From NCBI RefSeq assembly GCF_010669125.1, contig NZ_CP048630.1:1054001-1118000 (forward strand): a stretch of DNA of 64,000 bases. The letters are read 5' to 3'. The notes below the pieces were generated by a model, which was not told the origin of the DNA, did no database searches, and saw only the letters and a list, made by a program, of their open reading frames with translations. The translations under genes and the position numbers were made by a program. This stretch comes from Ancylobacter pratisalsi. Its GTDB lineage: Bacteria > Pseudomonadota > Alphaproteobacteria > Rhizobiales > Xanthobacteraceae. Of the stretch, positions 1-8,079 are shown in pieces. The stretch's first letter is position 1. Every line of letters begins with the position of its first letter.

Positions 1-1029
1 CCCATTATTGCGGGGCGTGATGGTGTCGCGGTACTCCCAGATGCAGCAGAAGGCCGTGTGATCCTGCAGGTTCGCGCCGACACCGGGCAAATGCTGGCGG
101 ACGGGGATGCCATGTCGCCCGAGTTCCGACGCATCGCCGATCCCCGAATACATCAGCACCTTCGGCGTATGGATCGCGCCGAGCGACAGGATCACTTCCG
201 CACTCGCGCAGATCCGCGAGATCTGGCCGTCGCGAACCACCTCGATCCCGACGGCGCGCCGGCCTTCGAAGAGCACCCGGCGCACCGTCGCGCCGGTCAT
301 CACCGTCAGGTTGGGCCGGTCCATCCAGGGATGAACATAGGCGCGGAAGAGTGAGTGGCGGCGTCCCTCCCGCACCAGAATGTCGGAGATTGCGGCGCCC
401 CCAGGGCCCTCCATCATCGCGCCATTGGGATGGTCGAAGCGCGGAATGCCAATTTCGGTCGCGGCATCGAGCATGGCGAGCGCGACCGGGTTGGGATCAC
501 GCGCCGGTTGGACCCACACCGGGCCCGCTGTGCCACGGTAGTGCGGATCAGGGGTGCCCTGCCAGTTCTCGATCCGACGATAAATATCGAGCACCGACGG
601 GTAGCCCCAGGCGGGATCGCCGCTTTCTTCCGCGAAGAAGTCCCAGTCGCTGCGATGACCACGCGCCCAGACCATCACATTGATGCTGGACCCGCCACCC
701 AGACCCTTGCCCATCGACATGGACAGGCTGCGGCCGTCGAGATGCGGATTGGCAGTCGCCTGAAAGCCCCAGTCGCGCTCGCTGCCGAGATTGAGCGGCC
801 ATTGCGAGGGATCGAGCACCGTCTCCGCTTCGTCATTTCCCCCTGCCTCGACGAGGAGCACGTCGACATCGGGGTTCTCGGCCAGGCGCCGCGCCACGAC
901 CGATCCGGAAGAGCCGGCGCCGCAGACGATGAAATTATAGTGCGCCGGAGGTCGCTCCCTCAACCTGTCCTGGTTTTCGGCGGCCCGTCGGGCAAAGCCC
1001 AGCGCGTCGTCTTTGTCCATATCGCTCAT
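1..1029 (-). CDS. GMC family oxidoreductase, C-terminus cut by window edge
   Basis: FAD-dependent glucose-methanol-choline oxidoreductase, likely a choline or alcohol dehydrogenase-like enzyme. The start is the ATG at 1029, with GGAG 8 nt upstream; 343 codons are visible and no stop is reached at the left edge. The N-terminus carries the ADP-binding fold motif VCGAGSSGSVVARRL near residue 35, followed by the acidic strand end LLVEAGG. The GMC signature region (SMGKGLGGGSSINVMVWARG) lies near residue 105, and the second GMC signature (GAIHTPKVLMYSGIG) near 285. The C-terminal His/Asn catalytic pair lies outside the window, so substrate class cannot be judged. An ATG 9 nt further downstream is an alternative start. 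Confidence 0.9.
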   Translation of the reverse strand, partial: MSDMDKDDALGFARRAAENQDRLRERPPAHYNFIVCGAGSSGSVVARRLAENPDVDVLLVEAGGNDEAETVLDPSQWPLNLGSERDWGFQATANPHLDGRSLSMSMGKGLGGGSSINVMVWARGHRSDWDFFAEESGDPAWGYPSVLDIYRRIENWQGTPDPHYRGTAGPVWVQPARDPNPVALAMLDAATEIGIPRFDHPNGAMMEGPGGAAISDILVREGRRHSLFRAYVHPWMDRPNLTVMTGATVRRVLFEGRRAVGIEVVRDGQISRICASAEVILSLGAIHTPKVLMYSGIGDASELGRHGIPVRQHLPGVGANLQDHTAFCCIWEYRDTITPRNNG

Positions 1030-1351
1030 GTGCAAACTCCATTGAACGTCGCTTGATTATCAAATTTATCAAATTTATCAAATATAGTCTTTGTGATATA
1101 TCGTCACCTTTCGCCGCGATGAGAACGGGGGAGGCAATCTCTGGCTCATTGAGCGGACTGGAATGTTGAGTGCACACAAGGATATGCCCCGCGCGTCGCC
1201 GCGTGGGGCATGTGTTTTCGCGCGGATCACGCCTGCATCGGCGTCGAATTATCGGCGTCTCGGGCAGTCTCGCGCCGGGGCTGCTGACCCGTCAGCCGGT
1301 GGTGAGCCGCGGTCCTTCGTCCGCCCATGCTCCAATGCGGGATCAACCCGC
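1030..1351. other. Intergenic region upstream of the GMC gene
   Basis: About 320 bp with no convincing gene. The part next to the GMC start is AT-rich against a GC-rich background and holds three tandem 9-bp repeats. It therefore probably contains the GMC promoter and an operator. The rest reads as non-coding in all frames. Confidence 0.5.
1059..1085. repeat. Three tandem 9-bp repeats, possible operator
   Basis: The unit ATCAAATTT occurs at 1059-1067 and 1068-1076, and a variant ATCAAATAT at 1077-1085. It lies 30 to 56 bp upstream of the GMC oxidoreductase start codon. The 9-bp spacing and AT-richness in a GC-rich genome suggest a binding site for a regulator of that gene; the regulator is not in the window. 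Confidence 0.5.
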
Positions 1352-1777
1352 TCAGTACGTCGCCGCCGGATTGACCTGCCAGATTTCGTCGACCAGCTTG
1401 TCATCGCGATAGAGCAACACGTAGCGCACCTTGACCGTGTTCTTGCCGGCGAAGGTGATGTCGGCCGTCACTGTGCCGCCCTTGGGATTGGCCGCCTCCA
1501 CCGCTGCGGCGATGGTTGCCTTCTGGGCGCCCTGGGCGGCAAAGAACTTCGACCAGACCTCCTTGATCTTGGCCTGTTCGCTGTAGGTGCCGTCGAGCGG
1601 GCCACCGACCCAGTGCAGGGCCGCGGCAGGGCCGTAAGCAGCAGACACGACGGCCATGTCACCGCTGGCGATCGCGGCGATGCGCGATCTGGCGAGGTCT
1701 TCGGCAGTTCCCGCCAGTGCGGCCGAACCGGAAGCGGCGGCAGAGATCAGGATGGCGGCAAGAGTTGAAAGGCGCAT
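1352..1777 (-). CDS. Secreted SnoaL-like (NTF2 fold) protein
   Basis: A 141-residue protein with a Sec signal peptide (short basic start, hydrophobic stretch, ALA-G cleavage region near residue 23). The mature part has the pattern of SnoaL/NTF2-like small alpha+beta proteins, including the LLYRDDKLVDEIWQV C-terminal strand. Such proteins are often small-molecule binding or of unknown enzymatic function. GGAG lies 10 nt before the ATG. It is divergent from the DUF305 gene, and the two share a 213-bp intergenic region. The exact role is unknown. Confidence 0.75.
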   Translation of the reverse strand: MRLSTLAAILISAAASGSAALAGTAEDLARSRIAAIASGDMAVVSAAYGPAAALHWVGGPLDGTYSEQAKIKEVWSKFFAAQGAQKATIAAAVEAANPKGGTVTADITFAGKNTVKVRYVLLYRDDKLVDEIWQVNPAATY

Positions 1778-1990
1778 GTGCTCGTATCTCCAATGGGGCC
1801 TGCACCGAGAGACTCCTGCCGCACCGATTTATTCCGCCTGCCGGTGTTTACGTTCCAAATTTCTGTCGCACGGCATCGGCGGCGGACGGCCCACGCGAAA
1901 GGCCGGAGAAAATTTGCGCCCGGGCGGAATAATCGCGCCGGCTGCGAGTCCCACCTCCTGAAGGCGTCATCGCCCGAAGGAGAAAAACCC

Positions 1991-2485
1991 ATGCGACAAC
2001 GACACCTGTCCCGTGTCGGCGCGCTGCTCGCGCTCTGCTTGGCCGGCAGCGCGGCCGAGGCGCGCGACCACATCCATGGCGCCGATACGACTACCGCGAC
2101 CAGCGCCGATTCTCCCTTTCTCAGAGAGAACGCGGTCGCCATGGACAAGATGATGGTGGAGATGGACGTGAAGCCGACCGGCGACATCGACGTCGACTTC
2201 ACGGCGATGATGATCCCGCACCATCAGGGCGCCATCGACATGGCGGTCGCCTATCTGCGCTACGGCCAGAACCCGCAGTTGCGCCGCCTCGCGCAGGAGA
2301 TCGTCATCGAGCAGCAGCAGGAGATCGCCGCAATGCGGCTCGCAATCGGCCAGCCCCTGCCGCCTTCCGCGCCGGCTCCGACCCAACCTGAGGCCGGTCC
2401 TACCCACGACCATTCCGCCATGTCCCACAGCACGACGTTCGCCAGCAACATGACAATGCCGGCCATTTCGACCCCGGCGAAGTAG
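1991..2485 (+). CDS. DUF305 family secreted protein
   Basis: A 164-residue exported protein. The start at 1991 is chosen because AAGGAG sits at 1977-1982 and a signal peptide (RQRHLSRVGALLALCLAGSAAEA) follows; an upstream in-frame extension lacks an RBS. DUF305 is recognisable by the MMIPHHQGAIDMA motif around residue 75 and the QQQEIAAM helix. The C-terminal tail is His/Met-rich (HDHSAMSH, SNMTM), which suggests metal (copper or silver) contact. DUF305 proteins form ferritin-like helical bundles and are often near metal-resistance genes. The YVTN protein starts 10 nt downstream, so the two are probably co-transcribed. Confidence 0.85.
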   Translation: MRQRHLSRVGALLALCLAGSAAEARDHIHGADTTTATSADSPFLRENAVAMDKMMVEMDVKPTGDIDVDFTAMMIPHHQGAIDMAVAYLRYGQNPQLRRLAQEIVIEQQQEIAAMRLAIGQPLPPSAPAPTQPEAGPTHDHSAMSHSTTFASNMTMPAISTPAK

Positions 2486-2495
2486 GAACCGTCCC

Positions 2496-3953
2496 ATGAA
2501 CAAATCCGTCCTGACCGGCCTGCTCGCCAGCGCCATGCTCTCCTGTGCGGTGCCCGCCCTCGCCGGACAGGCGCCGTTCGCCGCCTCCGCCCCGGACATC
2601 CCGCTGAGCAGCCGCGACCGGGTCTATGCCGCCGAGCAGTTCTCCAACACCATCTCCGTCACCGATCCCGCCACCAACAGGCTAGTCGGCGTCATTCGGC
2701 TGGGCGAGCCGCAGCCGATGAACTTCAGCCCACTTTACAAGGGGCAGGTGCTGGTACACGGCATGGGCTTTTCGCCGGACCGCACGACCCTCGCCGTGGT
2801 GTCGATCGGCTCGAACGCTGTCACCATCATCGACACCGCGACCAACGCGGTGAAGCACACCACCTATGTCGGCCGCTCGCCGCACGAGGCGTTCTTCACG
2901 CCGGACGGCAAGGAGATATGGGTAACGGTGCGCGGCGAGGACTACATTGCCGTGCTGGACGCGACGACCTATGAGGAGAAGACGCGCATCAAGGCGCCGA
3001 ACGGCCCGGGCATGCAGATCTTCTCGCCCGACGGCAAATACGGCTATGTCTGTTCTTCCTTCATGCCGGAGACTGTGGTGATCTCGGTCGCCGAGCACAA
3101 GATCGTCGGCCGTGTGAAGCAGGGGAGCCCGTTCTGCCCGGACATTGCGGCGACGCCGGACGGCAAGCAGGTCTGGTTCACGCTGAAGGACATCGGCAAG
3201 GTGCAGGTGTTTAACGCGCAGCCGCCCTTCGACGTGATCACGACGATCGACACCGGCCCGCTCACCAACCACGTCAACTTCGCCCACAACGCCAATGGCA
3301 GCTTCGCTTATGTGACGGTGGGCGGGCTCAACGAGGTCAAGGTGTTCCGCACCGACGACTTCGCGCATGTCGCGACCATTCCTGTCGGCAAGCTGCCGCA
3401 CGGCCTCTGGCCGTCGGGTGATGGCTCGCGCGTTTATGTCGGGCTGGAGAACGCCGACGCGCTCGCCGCCATCGACACAATGAGCAACAAGGTGATCGCG
3501 ACGATCCCGGTCGGCCAGGCGCCGCAGGCGGTGACCTACGTGCCCGGCGCCGTGCCGGAGGGCGACGGCACGCAGAACCTCCAGCCGCTCGGCGTCGCCG
3601 GACAGGCGGCCCATCTCAGCCTGACCAAGGATGGCAAAGTCGCCGACAAGCCCCCAACCAGCATCACGCTGTTCGACCAGGGGCTGATCCAGGTCCTGCA
3701 AGCGTCGGTGACCGGCCTTGCCCCGAAGAAGCCGTATGTACTGGCACTGGCGAGCCAGCCCGACGGCAAGGGCGCGATCGAACCGCTCTCGGCCTTCATG
3801 TCCAATCCCGCCGGTTCGGCGATCGTCAACGCCGCCGGGCCAATCCGCCAGATCGTGCAGAACGAGGCCAAGGCACAGCGCCGCTATCTCGTCATCACGG
3901 AGGGCACGGTCGCGCAGCCCGGCGCCGTCGTGCAGCGCCAGACGCTGGATTGA
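2496..3953 (+). CDS. YVTN/YncE-like beta-propeller protein, periplasmic
   Basis: A 485-residue secreted protein with a signal peptide (SVLTGLLASAMLSCAVPALAG). About seven blades of the YVTN type follow, e.g. ANTISVTDPATNRLVGVIRLG-like, NAVTIIDTATNAV and DALAAIDTMSNKVIATIPVG, ending near residue 345. The last 130 residues form a separate region ending in VITEGTVAQPG. Proteins of this class bind partners or cofactors in the periplasm; no catalytic site is evident. It lies between the DUF305 gene and the ECF sigma factor (67 nt gap), which suggests one functional cassette. Confidence 0.8.
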   Translation: MNKSVLTGLLASAMLSCAVPALAGQAPFAASAPDIPLSSRDRVYAAEQFSNTISVTDPATNRLVGVIRLGEPQPMNFSPLYKGQVLVHGMGFSPDRTTLAVVSIGSNAVTIIDTATNAVKHTTYVGRSPHEAFFTPDGKEIWVTVRGEDYIAVLDATTYEEKTRIKAPNGPGMQIFSPDGKYGYVCSSFMPETVVISVAEHKIVGRVKQGSPFCPDIAATPDGKQVWFTLKDIGKVQVFNAQPPFDVITTIDTGPLTNHVNFAHNANGSFAYVTVGGLNEVKVFRTDDFAHVATIPVGKLPHGLWPSGDGSRVYVGLENADALAAIDTMSNKVIATIPVGQAPQAVTYVPGAVPEGDGTQNLQPLGVAGQAAHLSLTKDGKVADKPPTSITLFDQGLIQVLQASVTGLAPKKPYVLALASQPDGKGAIEPLSAFMSNPAGSAIVNAAGPIRQIVQNEAKAQRRYLVITEGTVAQPGAVVQRQTLD

Positions 3954-4020
3954 CGCGCCACCGCCTCCGCCAGGACACTCGCTCATGGGGGAGGCTCGCC
4001 TCTCCCCGAAAGGAGACACC

Positions 4021-4551
4021 GTGAACCACGAGATGGTGCGCCTTATCGAGCCGCAGGTCCCTGCATTGCGGCGTTATGCGCGCGCGCTGATGCGCGAGCG
4101 GGAGGCGGCGGACGATCTGGTTCAGGATTGTCTGGAGCGCGCCGTCAGCCGGTGGCACCAGCGGCGGCCGGGCGACGACGCACGGGCCTGGATTTTCACC
4201 ATCCTGCACAATCTCGCCATGACGCGGCTGCGCCGGGCGACGCAGCGCCCGATCCATATCGGGCTCGACGACGCCGATCCGGCGAACCTCGCCTCCACGG
4301 CGCGGCAGGAGGACGGGCTGCGCCATCGCGACCTCGTCAACGCGCTGGCGCAATTGCCGGATGAGCAACGGACCGTGCTTCTGCTGGTCACGGTCGAGGA
4401 ACTCTCCTATGCCAATGCGGCGCAGGTGCTGGGCGTGCCTATCGGCACGGTCATGTCGCGCCTGTCGCGTGCCCGCGAACGCCTCGCGAAGCTGATGTCC
4501 GCCGAGCCGCAGACGGCCCGCCAGTCGCCCCATCTCCGGAGCGTGAAATGA
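4021..4551 (+). CDS. ECF-type RNA polymerase sigma factor
   Basis: A 176-residue group 4 sigma factor. The start is GTG at 4021, supported by AAAGGAG at 4009-4015; a longer frame upstream lacks ribosome-binding support. Region 2 (EREAADDLVQDCLERAVSRWHQ, DARAWIFTILHNLAMTRLRR) lies within residues 20-75. Region 4 helix-turn-helix (YANAAQVLGVPIGTVMSRLSRARERLAKLM) lies around 125-160. The stop overlaps the anti-sigma start by ATGA, so translation is coupled. It probably controls its own cassette, including the DUF305 and YVTN genes upstream (inference). Confidence 0.9.
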   Translation: MNHEMVRLIEPQVPALRRYARALMREREAADDLVQDCLERAVSRWHQRRPGDDARAWIFTILHNLAMTRLRRATQRPIHIGLDDADPANLASTARQEDGLRHRDLVNALAQLPDEQRTVLLLVTVEELSYANAAQVLGVPIGTVMSRLSRARERLAKLMSAEPQTARQSPHLRSVK

Positions 4552-5327
4552 CCCCTCTTCCGATCACCGAAGATGACCTGAACGGTTTCGTCGACGGCAC
4601 GCTCACTCCCGAACGCCGCGCCGAGGTGAGCGCCTATCTGGACGCACATCCGCACGTCGGCCAACGCATCGCGGTCTATGGCGAGCAGCGCGACATGCTG
4701 CGCGACGCCTTCGCGCCGGTGATCGATGAGCCGGTGCCGACGGAGCTCGACCTGTCGCGCATGATCGAAGAACGCCGCCTTCCCCGGCAGGCGCCGCGCT
4801 GGGCGATGGCCGCGGCGGCGGTGCTGCTGCTAACGGTGGGGGCCGCCGGTGGCTGGTCGCTGCGCAGCATGGGGCCTACGAACTCCGAAGGTGTCCAGGC
4901 GCTCGCCCGCGAGGCAGCCGCGAGCTACGCGACCTATGTGCCCGATCAGGTGCGGCCGGTCGAGATCCGGGCCAGCGATCGCGACGTGCTCGCGGCATGG
5001 ACCGCCAAGCGCATCGGTCGTCCGATCGGCATTCCGGACCTGACGGCGGCGGGCTATCGCCTGATGGGCGGGCGCGTCGTGCCGACCGAGCACGGTCCTG
5101 CCGCGCTGTTCATGTTTGACGACGATCGCGGAACGCGCCTCGTGATGCTGGCGCGCCCGATGAAGGCCGAGCCGGCCCTGCCGATGTCGCCACACACCGA
5201 AGGCGCACTCAACGGCTTCGCCTGGGCCGATGACGGCCTCGGCTACAGCCTCGTCGGAGCGGTGGCCCCGGACCGGCTGCATCCGCTGGCGGATGAGCTA
5301 CGCCGGCAGATACGCAGCGCGGCCTGA
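4548..5327 (+). CDS. Membrane-anchored anti-sigma factor
   Basis: A 259-residue protein with an N-terminal cytoplasmic anti-sigma domain (ITEDDLNGFVDGTL... AYLDAHP) and one transmembrane helix at about residues 85-105. A periplasmic domain of about 150 residues follows. The zinc-binding HxxxCxxC motif of classic ZAS anti-sigma factors is absent. The four-base overlap with the sigma gene is typical for sigma/anti-sigma pairs. The periplasmic domain is the likely sensor; the signal is unknown. Confidence 0.85.
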   Translation: MTPLPITEDDLNGFVDGTLTPERRAEVSAYLDAHPHVGQRIAVYGEQRDMLRDAFAPVIDEPVPTELDLSRMIEERRLPRQAPRWAMAAAAVLLLTVGAAGGWSLRSMGPTNSEGVQALAREAAASYATYVPDQVRPVEIRASDRDVLAAWTAKRIGRPIGIPDLTAAGYRLMGGRVVPTEHGPAALFMFDDDRGTRLVMLARPMKAEPALPMSPHTEGALNGFAWADDGLGYSLVGAVAPDRLHPLADELRRQIRSAA

Positions 5328-5490
5328 GCGGGAAACGATCACGCTTGTCGCCTGCTCAAGAGCGCTGCTGGCCGGCAGGGTCGCGCTGGCGGGCCACCTC
5401 GGCGTGCTGATCTCCCGTCACGCCAATGATCCCGGCGGCAAAGAGAGCAACAAAGCTAGTTTGATAAGCGACTGATGTCGCACCATAAAA

Positions 5491-5513
5491 TGGCGCGTCC
5501 GGCAGGATTCGAA
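5491..5513 (-). other. 3' fragment of a tRNA gene, probable attachment-site scar
   Basis: Read on the minus strand, these 23 bases are the T-loop (TTCGAAT), the 3' half of the T-stem, the acceptor strand CGGACGC, a discriminator G and CCA. The 5' half of the T-stem and the rest of the tRNA are missing: the flanking sequence GATAG does not pair. The acceptor strand fits a tRNA-Arg-like gene beginning GCGTCCG. Integrases commonly target this part of a tRNA and leave such a duplicate at the far end of the element. A phage gene remnant begins about 100 bp away. Confidence 0.65.
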
Positions 5514-5602
5514 CTATCTGATGCCTGTGAGCCAGTTGGAACTAGATCCGTCCGCTTTTGGGGAGCGTTGATTAGAGCCTGAACGTCGGGCTTGGCGGCG
5601 CT

Positions 5603-6208
5603 TTGCTGACAGACGGCTCCGGGGCCGTATCCAGACGGTCCGCTCGTGGGTGCCGAGGGTCAGCCCGCACCGAGATCGAGGTCGACGCCGTGCTGCGACG
5701 CTGGTGGGACATCGCAACGGCGAATGCGGCTGATGTCATTCAGTATCGACATGGTGCCTGCCGCTATTGCTATGGCCTTGGCCACCTCTACCAGTGGCGC
5801 TCGCCGCGCGAGTTCGACGAGGCGGTCGCGGAGGCCGAACTGAAGAAGCACTGTGTCCCCACCTGCGACGGCGGCTTCGACTATGACCACACGCTCAGCC
5901 CGCACCCGCGATGCCCGGAATGCAGCGGCCAGGGTGTGGGCCGCGTCCAGGCAAACGACACCGAACAATTGTCCGGCTCCGCCCTGCTGCTCTACAACGG
6001 CGTGAAGGCCACCAAGGACGGCCTGGAGATCAAGCCGCGCGACCGCGACAAGGCGCTCGAGAACGTCGCCCGTCACCTCGGCATGTTCAACGACAAGGTC
6101 AGGCTCCAGGGTGGCGCCGAGAACCCGCTCTCGCTTCTGATCCGACAGATCCAGGGCAGCGCCATGCCCGTCGTAGCCAACCCGCCCGACGATGAGGATG
6201 AAGAGTGA
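5603..6208 (+). pseudogene. Truncated phage terminase small subunit
   Basis: The recognisable part runs from about 5670 to the stop at 6208. It matches the C-terminal part of phage terminase small subunits: two zinc-ribbon-like pairs (CRYCYGLGH and CPECSGQG), the GGFDYDHTLSPHP stretch between them, GVKATKDGLEIKPRDRDKALENVARHLGMF, and an acidic tail. The N-terminal DNA-binding helix-turn-helix is missing; upstream codons do not continue the family, and the only in-frame start is a TTG without an RBS. No large terminase subunit follows, so this is an orphan fragment. It lies between a tRNA 3' fragment and tRNA-Glu, consistent with a decayed prophage. Confidence 0.75.
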
Positions 6209-6379
6209 GTCGGGCTTCCTCTTCCATCCAAAGACGACAGCCGAAGGACTCGTCGCCTTTCTTGTTTGAAACGCTCGGAAGCTCGCCATAGCTCCCACAA
6301 GCATGGGAACGCCTATTCCGCATATTTTCCGTACGTTTTGATTTTCCGCAGCCAGAAGGGAGCAAACCCTTGAGATTGC

Positions 6380-6454
6380 TGGCGCGCCCACGGGGAATCG
6401 AACCCCGGTTTTCGCCGTGAGAGGGCGACGTCCTGACCGCTAGACGATGGGCGC
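6380..6454 (-). tRNA. tRNA-Glu (CTC)
   Basis: A 75-nt cloverleaf on the minus strand. The acceptor pair is GCGCCCA/TGGGCGC, the D-arm reads GTCTAGCGGTCAGGAC, the anticodon loop CTCTCAC gives anticodon CTC, the T-arm is GGGG-TTCGATT-CCCC, and CCA is encoded. It decodes GAG. Confidence 0.93.
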
Positions 6455-6539
6455 ATGCGGCAGGCGGTTTCATAATGTCATTCTGCCGGCGGATCAAGGC
6501 AGCCCTCCCGGTTTCCCAGGAGTATTTTTCACGCCGGAG

Positions 6540-6878
6540 CTAGCGCTCGCTCGCGAAGGTAAGCACGCCGCGGGGCGCGCGGGTGGCGAGGTCGAAGAAA
6601 TGCGTCTCCACCACGCCTTCCCGCTGCACCGTGACAGCGATCAATTCGCCGGTCACAACAGCGGAGCGCACGTCCGCCCCCTTCGGAAGCTGTATCGTGC
6701 CCTCAATCGAGGCCGGCGTGCTTTTCCATCCCACCACAACCCTGTATCCGATGGCACCGAACAGGGCGAGAAAGCCGAAGCCCATCAATATGCCGGAGAA
6801 GGCCGCGAAACTGCGCAACTTGCGCAGCATGCGCTCAACAGCCGGATCGAGCTTTTCGTCGGAATCAGGAGAAGTCAT
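6540..6878 (-). CDS. Small single-pass membrane protein next to rluA
   Basis: A 112-residue protein with one transmembrane helix at about residues 25-47 (FAAFSGILMGFGFLALFGAIGYRVVVGW). A short C-terminal domain (GTIQLPKGADVRSAVVTGELIAVTVQREGVVETHFFDL) is predicted to lie outside the membrane. The start is ATG at 6878; longer versions run into the divergent gene and have unlikely low-complexity Ser-rich composition. It resembles small alphaproteobacterial membrane proteins of unknown function found beside rluA. The start codon overlaps the divergent rluA start through a shared CATG. Confidence 0.7.
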   Translation of the reverse strand: MTSPDSDEKLDPAVERMLRKLRSFAAFSGILMGFGFLALFGAIGYRVVVGWKSTPASIEGTIQLPKGADVRSAVVTGELIAVTVQREGVVETHFFDLATRAPRGVLTFASER

Positions 6879-7923
6879 GCGGGTACCGCTGGAGCCAATG
6901 GACGATGGGGACGAGGCCGCGCTGGAAGACGGCGCGACGAGCGTCGATATCATCGCCGGCGCCGAGGATGAAGGGCTGCGTCTCGATCGCGTCCTTGCCC
7001 GACACCGTCCCGAGCTCAGCCGCACACGCCTTCAGGCGCTGATCGCGGAAGGCCGCCTGACCCGCAATGGCCAGCCCGTTTCCGGCGGTGCGACCAAGGT
7101 CGCCGCGGGGGATCGCTTCTCCCTCTCCATCCCCGAACCCAAACCTGCCGCACCCATCGCACAGAACATCGCACTCGACATCGTCTACGAGGACGGCGAC
7201 CTCATCGTCATCGACAAGCCGGCCGGGCTGGTCGTGCACCCTGCCCCGGGCAACCCCGACGGCACGCTGGTCAATGCCCTGCTGCACCATTGCGGGGACA
7301 GCCTTTCGGGCGTGGGCGGCGTGCGCCGGCCGGGCATCGTGCACCGGCTCGATAAGGACACATCGGGGCTGCTTGTCGTCGCCAAGAACGACAGGGCGCA
7401 CAAAGCGCTCGCCGCCCAGTTTGCCGACCATGGGCGCACCGGCCCGCTGGAACGCGCCTACCTGGCGTTCGTCTGGGGCGTGCCCGATCTGCCGAGTGGT
7501 ACGGTCGACGTCCCCGTGGGGCGTCATTCGACCGCGCGCGAGCGCATCACGGTGCGCAGTGACGGGCGCTTCGCCCTCACCCACTGGCAGCGCCTCGCGA
7601 CCTATTCGGACGCCGCCGGCAGACCCGTCGCCACCCTTATGGAATGCCGGCTGGAGACGGGGCGCACTCACCAGATCCGGGTTCACATGGACCATATCGG
7701 CCATCCACTGCTGGGCGATTCGGTCTACGGTATCGGACAGCGAACCAAGGCCAACAGGCTCGGCGAGAAAGCCCGGCTCGTGCTTGGGCGCCTGGGTCGC
7801 CAGGCGCTTCATGCCGCGCGGCTGGGCTTCGAACATCCCTCCACCGGCGCGTTCCTCTTGTTCGAAAGCCCGCTGCCGGCGGAACTCGCCGCGTTGCAGG
7901 AGGCCCTGGAAATTGAGGAATGA
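6877..7923 (+). CDS. RluA family ribosomal RNA pseudouridine synthase
   Basis: A 348-residue pseudouridine synthase, probably RluD/RluC-like, acting on 23S rRNA. The start at 6877 is supported by AGGAG at 6867-6871. An S4 RNA-binding domain (LDRVLARHRPELSRTRLQALIAEGRLTRNGQPV) comes first. The catalytic domain follows, with IDKPAGLVVHPAPG and the RluA signature GIVHRLDKDTSGLLVVAKND, where the Asp of HRLDKDT is the nucleophile. Later come TGRTHQIRVHM and GHPLLGDSVYG. Which 23S positions it modifies cannot be told from sequence. Confidence 0.92.
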   Translation: MRVPLEPMDDGDEAALEDGATSVDIIAGAEDEGLRLDRVLARHRPELSRTRLQALIAEGRLTRNGQPVSGGATKVAAGDRFSLSIPEPKPAAPIAQNIALDIVYEDGDLIVIDKPAGLVVHPAPGNPDGTLVNALLHHCGDSLSGVGGVRRPGIVHRLDKDTSGLLVVAKNDRAHKALAAQFADHGRTGPLERAYLAFVWGVPDLPSGTVDVPVGRHSTARERITVRSDGRFALTHWQRLATYSDAAGRPVATLMECRLETGRTHQIRVHMDHIGHPLLGDSVYGIGQRTKANRLGEKARLVLGRLGRQALHAARLGFEHPSTGAFLLFESPLPAELAALQEALEIEE

Positions 7924-8079
7924 CCTCGCATCAGCGCCCGCTCAACGCTTCGTGACCCGGCATCGTCTTGCGGTTTCGCAAAAAGGCGCCGTTCCTGCTA
8001 ATATACAGTAGCGGTCGGCTCTGAGCGGCCGCGTATCGGTCGCCCAATGATGGGGGCCGTGACAAAGGAGGGTGCTGCT

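Noticed and set aside
1926..1950. ECF-type promoter (GGAAT) upstream of the DUF305 gene
   Set aside because: The -35-like element has no convincing -10 partner at 15-17 bp.
5328..5490. Possible coding remnant between the anti-sigma gene and the tRNA fragment
   Set aside because: Short frames on both strands give no recognisable integrase or phage sequence.
7968..8004. Possible rpoH promoter (TTGCGG and TAATAT)
   Set aside because: The spacer is 25 bp, too long for a sigma-70 promoter, and no better pairing was found.
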